Program-made: the position numbers and the translations under genes
DNA from: Paenibacillus sp. Root444D2
Lineage (GTDB): Bacteria > Bacillota > Bacilli > Paenibacillales > NBRC-103111
Length of the DNA: 64,000 bases
Reading direction: 5' to 3'
NCBI RefSeq assembly: GCF_001426375.1
Contig: NZ_LMEO01000002.1
Span: 39,136 to 103,135, forward strand
Part shown: positions 1 to 8,290 of the stretch, piece by piece
How the letters are laid out: every line of letters starts with the position of its first letter
Position numbering within the stretch: the first letter of the stretch is position 1
The notes under the pieces: generated by a model
The model's database searches: none
What the model was told of the DNA's origin: nothing
What the model saw: the letters and a program-made list of their open reading frames with translations, nothing else

Positions 1-419
1 GCTCACTTTACAAATCTGCCTTCTTCTTCGTCTGTAAGATTGAAATTCTAAGTCCAAAAACATCGTTACAGACGCGCTTCCGCTTTCACTAGCGTCTGTA
101 ACGATGAAAAACAACAACCTTACAGCCTCGCTCACTTCACAAATCTGCTCTCTTCTCGTCTGCAAGACTGAAAAACTTCGTTACAGACGCGCTTCCGCTT
201 CCCCTAGCGTCTGTAACGATGAAAAACAACCTTACAGCCTCGCTCACTTTACAAATCTGCCTTCTTCTTCGTCTGCTAGCGTCTGTAACGATGAAAAACA
301 ACCTTACAGCCTCGCTCACTTTACAAATCTGCCTTCTTCTTCGTCTGTAAGATTGAAATTCTAAGTCCAAAAACATCGTTACATACGCGCTTCCGCTTCC
401 CCTAACGTCTGTAACGATG
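1..419. repeat. Intergenic array of long hairpin repeats (array A)
   Basis: Three full hairpins lie at about 61-106, 177-222 and 374-419. Each has arms of the form CATCGTTACAGACGC and GCGTCTGTAACGATG around a loop GCTTCCGCTTCCCCTA. A fourth, at about 276-293, keeps only the right arm. The hairpins are separated by a repeated spacer of about 70 to 80 bases containing CCTTACAGCCTCGCTCACTT and CTTCTTCGTCTGTAAGATTG. The first bases of the window begin inside a spacer, so the array runs out of view to the left. Open frames through it merely translate the repeat. The core GTTACA...TGTAAC also occurs in the array near 36.2-36.95 kb. Function unknown. Confidence 0.85.
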
Positions 420-440
420 AAAAACAACCTTACAACGGGA

Positions 441-676
441 CTCATATTCTTTAAATCTCACTGAAAATCAATTCATTGACATATTTAAAAAGCTTTTTGA
501 GTCTTATATTGATCGACAGTCTCGAATGTACAATGGTTCGTGTCGATTTCGCTTCAGATGGGCAATTTCAACTGTTATATTACTTTGGGGAACCTTCAAC
601 AACAAAAAAAAGAGCTTCCGACCGTTGTATGGACTACACAGTGGACAACTCTTTAACATAGGATAACGATTTAGAT
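441..676. other. Non-coding gap with possible terminator of the sugar locus
   Basis: No gene is supported here; a 61-codon frame at 476-661 has no ribosome binding site and no recognisable protein character. Read on the minus strand, downstream of the GH95 gene, AAAGAG at about 650 can pair with CTCTTT at about 610, and the latter runs into a T-rich tract. This could be a weak, long-looped terminator for the locus. Confidence 0.3.
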
Positions 677-2959
677 TTAGAGCGACTCGATGACATAAGC
701 CACTCCGGGGACCGTCTTAAACCCTACCACTTGATCCAATAGCGAATAATCTTTCAAGAGTTCAGCTCCAACTATACGAACTCCGACACTCGTTCGAACA
801 CGGCAAATACCACCGAGCTGCGATCGCACCTCAGCCGTTTCGAGTTTTCCGCTCCTCCATTTGATATCCACCTCAAAGCCCCCGCGTGCCCTCAGTCCTT
901 TCATTTCTCCGTCCGACCATGCTATTGGCAGCGCCGGCAGCAAGTGAAGTTCTCCGGTATGGCTTTGCAGCAGCATTTCGGCGATGCCTGCAGTTCCCCC
1001 GAAGTTACCATCGATTTGAAACGGAGGGTGGTTATCAAGCAGGTTCGGCAGCGTCGATTTGCTTAGCAGAGCCATAACGTTCTCATAAGCGGCCTCCCCG
1101 TCTTCTAGACGAGCCCAGAAATTGATGATCCACGCCCGGCTCCAACCGGTATGCCCGCCTCCGTGTGCAAGTCTGCGCTCCAACGTTTTGCGCGCTGCCT
1201 CGGCCAATGCCGGTGTTTTCCGAACGTTAATTTGACTGCCGGGATGAAGTCCGAACAGATGGGAAATATGCCGGTGTCCGGCCTTCTTCTCTTCATAATC
1301 CTCGAGCCATTCCTGAAGTTGGCCGTAACGGCCGATCTGCGGTTCCGGAAGCCGACCACGGACATGAATCCACTCTTCCCGCAGTGCTTCGTCCGCTTCC
1401 AACAATTCGCTTGCCCGTATACATCCTGAGAACAAAGCATGTAAGATTTGATTATCCATCGCCGGTCCCATGGTAAGGCAGCCTCTTTCCCCATTTGGCA
1501 GAACGTACGTATTTTCCGGCGATACGGATGGGCAGGTCACCAGCCTGCCGTCCGGAGTTTCTATTAAATAGTCAAGAAAGAACAATGCCGATTCTTTCAT
1601 CGTTTCATATGCTCGCAGCAAAAATTCGCGGTCGCCGCCAAATTCGAAATGCTCCCACAGGTGCAAACAAAGCCATGCAGCACCCATCGGCCAGTACGTT
1701 GCTGGAATGTATATGTCCTGCGGAGAAGTGTCGCCCCAAATATCCGTATTGTGATGCGCAACGAATCCCCGGCAGCCGTACATGATTTGTGCGGTCTTCC
1801 GTCCGCGCTCGCGCATTCGCTCGATCAGGTCGAACAGCGGCTCGTGGCACTCCGACAAATTACATGTTTCGGCGGGCCAATAATTCATCTGAGCATTAAT
1901 ATTGATCGTATATTTGCTGTCCCACGGCGGCTCAATTTTATCATTCCAAATACCCTGCAAGTTGGCAGGCAAGGAGCCTGGACGGCTGCTGGATATGAGC
2001 AAATACCGGCCATATTGAAAATAGAGCGAAATGATACCTGAATCTTCGCCGCCCTCGCGAACCCGCTCCAGCCTCTTATCTGTCGGTAAATCCTTAACTT
2101 CTTCCGAAGGGGGTTTCAGCTTAAAGGAAACTCGGTCAAACAGACGTCCGAAGTCTTCCTGATGATCGTCCTTCAACCGCGAGTACGTTTTCGATACCGC
2201 TTCCTCTACCCGTCTGACGCATTCTGCCTCCGGATCTTCGCAACGGAATGAGGTGGCTGCCGCTACGTAGAGTGTCAAACTGTCAGCTCGTTCCACGATC
2301 AAATGTTCACCGATAACGTTGACTACGCCTCCTTGAGTCTCCGCAAATAATACGGCACAAAATTCGGAACCACCGCCGCCGCAATTGCCTCGGATCGCAA
2401 TACTGTGATCGGACAGCCTGCCTATTTGTTCTGCATACTTATTTTTCTCGCCCCGCATCAGACGCGCGGTCAACGATAAGGCGCCAGGCCTGTCAGCCTC
2501 TAGCCGAACCGCCAACACCTGATCGACGTGACTTGAAAGAATCTCGCGGGTATAACGAACGCCGCCCGTCCGGTAAGATAAGGATGCAGTGCCAGTACTT
2601 AAGTCAAGCTCCCGCACATAATCTTCGACCTCATTTTCGTGATCAGCAAACGCCAGCGTCAAATCAGCGAGCGGCATATAGTGGCGCTGCCCCTCCGGGA
2701 CGCCAGAAAGTGCCATTACCGCAAGCTGCTCCGCTTTGCGGATTTGCCCTTCCGCGATCCATTGACGGATTTGCGGAAGATGCTGCAGGGCATCCGGATT
2801 GTCGCGTTCCTTTGGTCCTCCATACCAAACCGAATCCTCGTTCAGCTGAATTTTTTCCTTGGCAACCTTGCCAAAAATCATGCCCCCCAGCCTGCCATTC
2901 CCAATCGGCAGCGCTTCGTTCCATTCGGCAGCTGGTTGCTGAAACCAGATTTTATCCAT
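677..2959 (-). CDS. GH95 family glycoside hydrolase (alpha-L-fucosidase / alpha-L-galactosidase)
   Basis: A 760-residue protein matching GH95 over its whole length. The N-terminal motif with [15 protein letters not shown] (16-30) and [11 protein letters not shown] (38-48) is diagnostic. Further conserved blocks are [12 protein letters not shown] (353-364), CPSVSPEN (476-483), [11 protein letters not shown] (564-574), HTGWSRAW (603-610) and FQIDGNFG (647-654), which line the active site of this six-hairpin family. GH95 enzymes are inverting and remove terminal alpha-1,2-linked L-fucose or L-galactose. No signal peptide is visible, so it probably acts in the cytoplasm on imported oligosaccharides. 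The start has a strong AGGAGGT site. It is the last gene of the sugar locus, 76 bases after the kinase. Sequence alone does not separate fucosidase from galactosidase. Confidence 0.88.
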   Translation of the reverse strand: MDKIWFQQPAAEWNEALPIGNGRLGGMIFGKVAKEKIQLNEDSVWYGGPKERDNPDALQHLPQIRQWIAEGQIRKAEQLAVMALSGVPEGQRHYMPLADLTLAFADHENEVEDYVRELDLSTGTASLSYRTGGVRYTREILSSHVDQVLAVRLEADRPGALSLTARLMRGEKNKYAEQIGRLSDHSIAIRGNCGGGGSEFCAVLFAETQGGVVNVIGEHLIVERADSLTLYVAAATSFRCEDPEAECVRRVEEAVSKTYSRLKDDHQEDFGRLFDRVSFKLKPPSEEVKDLPTDKRLERVREGGEDSGIISLYFQYGRYLLISSSRPGSLPANLQGIWNDKIEPPWDSKYTININAQMNYWPAETCNLSECHEPLFDLIERMRERGRKTAQIMYGCRGFVAHHNTDIWGDTSPQDIYIPATYWPMGAAWLCLHLWEHFEFGGDREFLLRAYETMKESALFFLDYLIETPDGRLVTCPSVSPENTYVLPNGERGCLTMGPAMDNQILHALFSGCIRASELLEADEALREEWIHVRGRLPEPQIGRYGQLQEWLEDYEEKKAGHRHISHLFGLHPGSQINVRKTPALAEAARKTLERRLAHGGGHTGWSRAWIINFWARLEDGEAAYENVMALLSKSTLPNLLDNHPPFQIDGNFGGTAGIAEMLLQSHTGELHLLPALPIAWSDGEMKGLRARGGFEVDIKWRSGKLETAEVRSQLGGICRVRTSVGVRIVGAELLKDYSLLDQVVGFKTVPGVAYVIESL

Positions 2960-3035
2960 GAATACCTCCTAAGTATTTATGTAATGCCCACTACCATCGA
3001 TACCCAAACGTCATACCGCATTGCCATGTACAATT

Positions 3036-4580
3036 CTACAATTCCGTGCCAACTCTTACCTTTTCAAAAAAATTCTCACCGCCGACTTGTCCACCTTTCA
3101 GAACAAGCTCCAGACCGTCAAACTGCGGCTCTTTCGAATATGCACGGCATAAAGGTCCACCAGGCTCAAGCGCCGCTTTACAGGCTATTGCATAGATACC
3201 CAACTCACGTGTTATATAACCTGATGTATCCCCGCCTGCGATAAGAATGCGTGACACACCTGTCTCTGCCACTAATTCTCTGGTCAGCTTACCGAGCGCT
3301 TTACCCAGCAGATGCCCACTGTCTTCGGCCTTAAGCCCTTGTGCAGCAAGCGTTTCACGAATGAGAGCAATCGTCTGGTCCTGTGGTCCCGAGGCTGTAT
3401 ACAGTACCACACTTCGACCGCTCTCCAGCACCGATCGCGCCTCTTGCTGCAATCGCAACTGCGCTTCCTGAGCCAGCTCCGGTTGGATTAATTCATTCAT
3501 CGGAACCCGAATTCCGGTGAATCCTGCCTCCAAAGCACGCTGAATTTGTTTCTCTGTAACTGGTGAGCAGCTGCCCGACACCACTAAAAGACGATCGACA
3601 GATTCAACCGTAACTACATCCTGCTCTGCGGGTGGTAAGATACCATCTGCTTTCCAGCAAGCATTGAGCGCGTATTCAACACCTGATGATCCGACTACAA
3701 ACAATCCCTCGCCATCATTCGCTTCCTGCCAGATCAAACGGCCTGATTTTTCTAATCGAGGCTCATCCAGAACATCGAATAACACGACATCAGGCTGTTC
3801 GTTTTCAATTAATTGCTCTAATTTCCCATGCACCTCTCCATCGGGTCCTTCAAGCGCTAAAATATCAAACAATGAAGTTTGCATTTTCGTTTGCCTTTGC
3901 AAATGCTTCCGTATATCCGCTTCTACCATCGGAGTCACGGGATGCTGCGACATCGTAGGATGGCGGTCGAGCCTATGTATGCGCTCTCCTGCTGCCGCAA
4001 AATGATTGCCAAAGAGTGTATACCTTCGTAAATAGGGCACGCCCACTAGTAAAGGCACATAACGGCCACCGAATACATCCCTGCCGATCTCCATCGCTTT
4101 TCCGATACTTCCGATATCAGGTGAAGAATCAAACGTTGAGCATATCTTATAATGCACAATAACCGCTCCGGTCATCTTCATCGTTATAAATATCGGGCGT
4201 AATTCCCTCTCCATCTCCTCAGGTGATAGAGACCGTCCCACACCCGCCACCCCAAAACAATCCACGTCTTGAAACTGCTCCTGCAGCACTTCCGGCGAAG
4301 GTGGCTCCAGAAACAAGATCGTTTTCAACCCTGCCTGAAACAAAGCTTCGAGTACATCCGTTGATCCGGTAAAATCATCACCATAGTAACATAACAATCG
4401 CTTGATCAGATCTTGTTCTTGTTCTTGTTCTTGTTCTTGTTCTTGTTCTTGTTCTTGTTCTTGTTCCTGTTCTTGTTCTTGTTCTTGTTCTTGTTCTTGT
4501 TCTTGTTCTTGATCTTGTTCTTGATCTTGATCTTGTTCTTGATCTTGATCTTGATTATCCATTAGCCTCATCCCGTCCAT
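3036..4580 (-). CDS. Four-carbon acid sugar kinase family protein (DUF1537), probable 3-oxo-isoapionate kinase, with Gln-Glu repeat leader
   Basis: The protein has 514 residues. From about residue 62 it is a DUF1537 (OtnK/DtnK/OiaK) kinase: GDDFTGSTD at 67-75 in the sugar-binding domain, and the C-terminal nucleotide domain with AGGDTSG and LKGGQVGGENFF near the end. This family phosphorylates acid sugars such as threonate, erythronate and 3-oxo-isoapionate. The RLP gene ends 7 bases upstream and its last codons supply the GGGAGAGG ribosome site, so the two are translationally coupled; this partner points to the OiaK role. Residues 10-56 are almost pure Gln-Glu/Gln-Asp dipeptides from a CAAGAA hexamer tract, which family members lack. 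An ATG at 4562 also precedes the tract; no good start lies after it. Confidence 0.85.
   Translation of the reverse strand: MDGMRLMDNQDQDQEQDQDQEQDQEQEQEQEQEQEQEQEQEQEQEQEQEQEQEQEQDLIKRLLCYYGDDFTGSTDVLEALFQAGLKTILFLEPPSPEVLQEQFQDVDCFGVAGVGRSLSPEEMERELRPIFITMKMTGAVIVHYKICSTFDSSPDIGSIGKAMEIGRDVFGGRYVPLLVGVPYLRRYTLFGNHFAAAGERIHRLDRHPTMSQHPVTPMVEADIRKHLQRQTKMQTSLFDILALEGPDGEVHGKLEQLIENEQPDVVLFDVLDEPRLEKSGRLIWQEANDGEGLFVVGSSGVEYALNACWKADGILPPAEQDVVTVESVDRLLVVSGSCSPVTEKQIQRALEAGFTGIRVPMNELIQPELAQEAQLRLQQEARSVLESGRSVVLYTASGPQDQTIALIRETLAAQGLKAEDSGHLLGKALGKLTRELVAETGVSRILIAGGDTSGYITRELGIYAIACKAALEPGGPLCRAYSKEPQFDGLELVLKGGQVGGENFFEKVRVGTEL
4413..4553 (-). repeat. Hexanucleotide microsatellite coding (Gln-Glu)n
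   Basis: Read on the minus strand this is about 23 tandem CAAGAA-type hexamers. The part distal to the start is uninterrupted except for one silent CAG. The part near the start has GAT in place of some GAA codons, giving Asp. A 6-bp unit preserves frame, so slippage would change leader length but not switch the kinase off. Confidence 0.92.
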
Positions 4581-4587
4581 ATTCGCT

Positions 4588-5847
4588 TCAACCTCTCCCG
4601 TATTTTTCTATCGCACGTTGAAGCGGTGGATGCTGCTTAGCATACGTGTCAAGAGAAATCCCTTGTACAGCGGCCTCCCAGCCGAGCTGCATGCTCTCAA
4701 AGCCTGCTGATGGACCATCTGGATGCGCCAACATGCCGCCACCGGCCAAGTGCATCACATCAACGGAACGTGTAGCTTCATAGGTGACAGGAGCTGTACC
4801 CGCCCACTGCATAGACGAAATGACAGGCATCGAATGATACCCGCCTAATAACGGCGATGTGCAAGCTTGAATAGAACGCAATACAGATTCGTTGCTTTCA
4901 TAGAATTTACTGTTAAAGCCATTGACATGAAGATGATCGGCACCTGCTAGACGGCATAACTTCTGATAGGCAGTAAATTCTATACCGAGCAAGGGACTCC
5001 TTGTCAGCATCCCCCATTGATTGCGATGACCATGAATCGGAACTTCACTGTACTGGTTCAAGTAAGCAAGGCCGCTCAATCCTACACTCAATACGCTGAC
5101 CATAACGCATGTGCCGCCTGATTTCACGACGAGATCATGATTGCGGCGAAGCTCGTCAATGTCACCTGTAATGTTAAAAGCATACATCAGCTTCTTTCCG
5201 GTTGCGTCGGCAGCTCGTTCGACAGCTTCCATAACTGCCTTTACTTTTTGCTCCAAGGGAGCACACGGAGGATTCGCATTCAACTCATCATCTTTGATAA
5301 AATCCATCCCAGCTAGAGCAAGCTTCTTTACGAGCTCTGACAATTGTTCCGTAGATAATCCAATACTAGGCTTAATAATTGTGCCTAGAATGGGTCGATC
5401 ATACACCCCTGTCAGCTTTCTTGTGCCTGTAATGCCAAACTTCGGTCCAGGATAACGGGTCGTAAATGATTCAGGCAGATCCAGATCCAAAAGACGCAGT
5501 CCCGAGAGTTCCTGGAGTTCGTACAGATTTCCAGCTACAGCAGATAGCAAGTTAGGAATCGAAGGACCAAAATTATGCAGCGGAAATGAGACTGTTACGC
5601 GTCCTTGACGGTACTTGCCATCATGTCCAACAGGCGCCTTCGCTCCCGGTAAGGAAGGTGTATCTACTTCTGCAAGCTGTTCAATATGTTCGACGATTGC
5701 TCCGAACTTCGCTTTTAATTCGTCCGTTTCCCCTGGGACGGATGTAAAGGTGCCCGTTGATTGCTCCCCAGCAATCGTAGCCGCTGCACGCTCTAAAGAA
5801 TATGGCGTTTCTACCAGATAGGTAGCTCTAACACGCTCTTGATTCAT
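4588..5847 (-). CDS. RuBisCO-like protein (form IV), probable 3-oxo-isoapionate-4-phosphate-processing enzyme
   Basis: A 419-residue RuBisCO large-subunit homologue. It keeps the metal and carbamate site KDDE (185-188, equivalent to Lys201, Asp203, Glu204), the loop Lys159 in IIKPSIGLS (equivalent to Lys175; the second Lys is Ser), His274 (His294), His305 (His327) and Lys314 (Lys334). The phosphate-binding GGGMLAHPDG is at 369-378. Few form IV proteins keep all of these; MtnW enolases lack several. In the D-apiose pathways described by Carter and colleagues, RLPs act after OiaK on 3-oxo-isoapionate 4-phosphate, as decarboxylase (OiaX) or transcarboxylase/hydrolase (OiaT). The coupled DUF1537 kinase supports such a role. 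Which reaction it performs cannot be told from sequence. Carbon fixation is unlikely: there is no small subunit and no phosphoribulokinase. Confidence 0.88.
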   Translation of the reverse strand: MNQERVRATYLVETPYSLERAAATIAGEQSTGTFTSVPGETDELKAKFGAIVEHIEQLAEVDTPSLPGAKAPVGHDGKYRQGRVTVSFPLHNFGPSIPNLLSAVAGNLYELQELSGLRLLDLDLPESFTTRYPGPKFGITGTRKLTGVYDRPILGTIIKPSIGLSTEQLSELVKKLALAGMDFIKDDELNANPPCAPLEQKVKAVMEAVERAADATGKKLMYAFNITGDIDELRRNHDLVVKSGGTCVMVSVLSVGLSGLAYLNQYSEVPIHGHRNQWGMLTRSPLLGIEFTAYQKLCRLAGADHLHVNGFNSKFYESNESVLRSIQACTSPLLGGYHSMPVISSMQWAGTAPVTYEATRSVDVMHLAGGGMLAHPDGPSAGFESMQLGWEAAVQGISLDTYAKQHPPLQRAIEKYGRG

Positions 5848-5875
5848 CCTGCCTCTCCCCCTATACTTGCTACTG

Positions 5876-6532
5876 TTACGCTTTTTCCAACAAAGCTTTA
5901 ACCGCTTCTATGCCCATTCGAGGAGAAGAAAGCACCGGTTTACCGGTTATTTCTTTGAGTTTCTGTTCCATGCGTGCCATCGAACCCTGTGCTAGTACAA
6001 GCACGTCAGCTGCATCTGCAATCCGCTTTGCCGTCTCCAACAAAATGCGGTCGTGTTCCTCAGGTTTACCCCCAACAAGCGCATCAAATGCGCCTTCAGC
6101 AAGTCCATTAACGAGCGTTACCTGTCGGCCTGCTGCCTCTGCTTGCTTCTGTACGAGCCGCATCGTAGGTGCAAGTGTCGATGGCAGGGTCGCTAGCACC
6201 GCAATGCGTTCATAGCTAACAGCCGCTGCTGCCATGGATTCATCAATTTTCACAATGGGCACACCGATGAGTCGGCGCGCATCATCAACCACTTCGCCTA
6301 CGGAGGAGCAAGTATTCAAGATCACATCAGCTCCTATTTCTTCTCCATGATGAAAATACTGGATTAACCTTCGTGCCACTCCAGGTGGAACATGCCCTGA
6401 TTGCACCACATCGCCAATCAAGCTATCATCGATAATATTCACAAGCCTGCAATCTGGGAGCAATTCCTTAAACACCGCTTTTAGCGGGTCGGCCAAACCC
6501 TGGCCGGTATAGACAGCTACAACCGTCTTCAT
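5876..6532 (-). CDS. Asp/Glu/hydantoin racemase-like protein
   Basis: 218 residues from the second ATG, which sits 7 bases after AGGAGG (an ATG one codon earlier is only 4 bases away). The fold signature is clear: VVAVYTGQG at the N-terminus and the first catalytic-cysteine motif LNTCSS (Cys76 counting from the upstream ATG). The position of the second catalytic cysteine carries LAQGSM instead, so classical two-base racemisation is unlikely. Related one-cysteine members are isomerases or decarboxylases. It lies 28 bases before the RLP gene, inside the sugar locus, so it probably acts on an acid-sugar intermediate. The substrate is unknown. Confidence 0.75.
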   Translation of the reverse strand: MKTVVAVYTGQGLADPLKAVFKELLPDCRLVNIIDDSLIGDVVQSGHVPPGVARRLIQYFHHGEEIGADVILNTCSSVGEVVDDARRLIGVPIVKIDESMAAAAVSYERIAVLATLPSTLAPTMRLVQKQAEAAGRQVTLVNGLAEGAFDALVGGKPEEHDRILLETAKRIADAADVLVLAQGSMARMEQKLKEITGKPVLSSPRMGIEAVKALLEKA

Positions 6533-6559
6533 CATTCTTCCTCCTCTTCAAAAAAACCT

Positions 6560-8284
6560 CTACCACACAAACTCTTTATCCAGCCTGCGGTAATCGCCTT
6601 CACGCATCGGTGCTTCATTATATACTTTACGCCCGCTGTAGAGCGGCTTCTTCTCGCCTTTTGGCGTAATATTCACGACATCATCACCGCGCCATTCCGC
6701 TTCGAAAGTCTGACCAACAGCGTTTTCCAATGTTTTGCGGAAGCTGAGCGGGAAAGTTACCGTAATTTTTTCCCCGGCGGTTGCTGGACCAAGCAGTAGG
6801 AAATGCTTATTAACCCATCTGCTCTCCTCGCTGCCTTTACCTTCCGTAACCTGACCATGAAGCTCGCGAGTGAAGCGAATTTTCGTAAAACCAGCCCATT
6901 CCGGAATTCGAATCTGAAGTCGTTGAACATCCATATGAACATCAATAACGACTTTGCCTTCATGCGGTAAATAACTGCTGACATCAAGCCATTTGGAACC
7001 TCGGTTCAGCAGGAAGTTGATGCTGATTGACCCATTTTTCTCCGTGATGCTGTTGCTCCAGCCCATGAACAATCCGCGTGTACCAGAACCGAGACAACAT
7101 AATTGCAAATCGCTCGTATGTCCTCGGCCTTCATTCACATCGCTTATGAAATCGTTAGGAGCTGAATAGCCGGCAAAAGATCCCCGTGTACGCTCAGCCA
7201 CTTTGTAAAATGATTTGTTAGCTGGAATGTCATTCGATTTATCATTTGTTTGTTCAACCCAATCCAGATCCAGAAGCTGTGATTCCGTCAGGTGGTTTCG
7301 TAGGAAGCGCTCTACCATTCCCCAATATTCCACATAACCACTCTTAGCAAGGGTGATTCCTGTCGCAATCAGATCCACAAGTGAACAGGTTTCATGTTCA
7401 TATGCTTGTTCATGCAAATCGCCTGGCGTCCAGCCAAATGACGTACACTTAGTTAGCGCCCAATCGTAGCACTTCTTCACCCAACTGATCATCGCTGCAT
7501 CGCCCGTGAAGGCGCCGAATCGGGCGATCGCATCGAGTGTGCCCAGGCGCGTATGGAAATGACCGCTGCGGTAAGCCAATGAATCGTTAAAGCTGCCATC
7601 GGGATGAAAGACGCCGCTGCGCTCTATGATCAGAGCCGTGAAAAACTGACACAAATCAAAAGCATCCTGATTCCCTGTCAATTCGTGATATTTCAAGAGC
7701 GGCATGACTAATCGGCCGCAGAATGCAGCCGGATCTGGAGTGAGCCTCAGCTGCACGCCATTGGCGGAAGGCCAACCCGTTTCTTTGTATTCGGAGGCCG
7801 GATAGTACCACACATCGCGCTCTTTGATAGCAATTCTTTTCAGCGCTGCCACATGACGGTCTGCTGCTTCCTTTACTTTCGTGTCACCCGTTTCCATAAA
7901 CCATGTCGTCAAAGATAAAATAACGGCACGTTGATCGATCAGATTAGCGTTTGGCTCCCAATTACGGGTGGGATTGATTTGTCGGTAGCTCATGCCATCC
8001 TCTTTAAAGAAGGAAAGCAAGTTAGCACGGTAATGTTCCTCTACATCTTTTCCGAATGTTTCCCCCGACATATGCCTGGCAAGAATCAAGCCATCGATCA
8101 TCCTGCCATGCGAAGAGCCATAATCCCAATCACCATGTGTCATAAAAGCAGGCTTGTGTAACAGATCCGCATTAAAGAATGGAATATAATTGTGATCCTT
8201 GTCAGCCATCCCCACCATTGCATTAATCGCATGTCCTGCTCGTTCTTCCAGCATCAGTGTATCGGGAATTAGTCGTCTTTCCAT
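6560..8284 (-). CDS. GH127-like glycosidase (six-hairpin fold, Zn-thiolate site)
   Basis: A 574-residue protein. It keeps the Zn site of the GH127 beta-L-arabinofuranosidase HypBA1 (Glu338, Cys340, Cys417, Cys418) as ETC (298-300) and the vicinal pair CC (396-397), whose second-domain context LQIRIPEWAG also matches the family. A Glu at 292 could be the acid/base. In this family one Zn-bound cysteine is the nucleophile. Known members cleave beta-L-arabinofuranosides; one Bacteroides member removes aceric acid from rhamnogalacturonan-II. The protein is divergent and shorter than typical members (about 620 or more). No signal peptide is seen, so it should be cytoplasmic. The AAGGAG site overlaps the stop codon of the preceding regulator gene. 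Specificity is open. Confidence 0.7.
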   Translation of the reverse strand: MERRLIPDTLMLEERAGHAINAMVGMADKDHNYIPFFNADLLHKPAFMTHGDWDYGSSHGRMIDGLILARHMSGETFGKDVEEHYRANLLSFFKEDGMSYRQINPTRNWEPNANLIDQRAVILSLTTWFMETGDTKVKEAADRHVAALKRIAIKERDVWYYPASEYKETGWPSANGVQLRLTPDPAAFCGRLVMPLLKYHELTGNQDAFDLCQFFTALIIERSGVFHPDGSFNDSLAYRSGHFHTRLGTLDAIARFGAFTGDAAMISWVKKCYDWALTKCTSFGWTPGDLHEQAYEHETCSLVDLIATGITLAKSGYVEYWGMVERFLRNHLTESQLLDLDWVEQTNDKSNDIPANKSFYKVAERTRGSFAGYSAPNDFISDVNEGRGHTSDLQLCCLGSGTRGLFMGWSNSITEKNGSISINFLLNRGSKWLDVSSYLPHEGKVVIDVHMDVQRLQIRIPEWAGFTKIRFTRELHGQVTEGKGSEESRWVNKHFLLLGPATAGEKITVTFPLSFRKTLENAVGQTFEAEWRGDDVVNITPKGEKKPLYSGRKVYNEAPMREGDYRRLDKEFVW

Positions 8285-8290
8285 CTGTAT

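Noticed and set aside
1..419. CRISPR array
   Set aside because: Repeats are long self-complementary hairpins, spacers are themselves repeated, lengths vary and no cas genes are near. The same applies to 36150-36955.
104..445. Overlapping frames on both strands across the left-edge array
   Set aside because: They translate hairpin repeats and spacers only, with no start signals or protein character.
476..661. 61-codon frame after the left array
   Set aside because: No ribosome site and no credible composition.
4588..5847. MtnW (2,3-diketo-5-methylthiopentyl-1-phosphate enolase)
   Set aside because: It keeps RuBisCO Lys175 and Lys334 equivalents that MtnW lacks, is coupled to a DUF1537 kinase, and is far from mtnE with no other mtn genes beside it.
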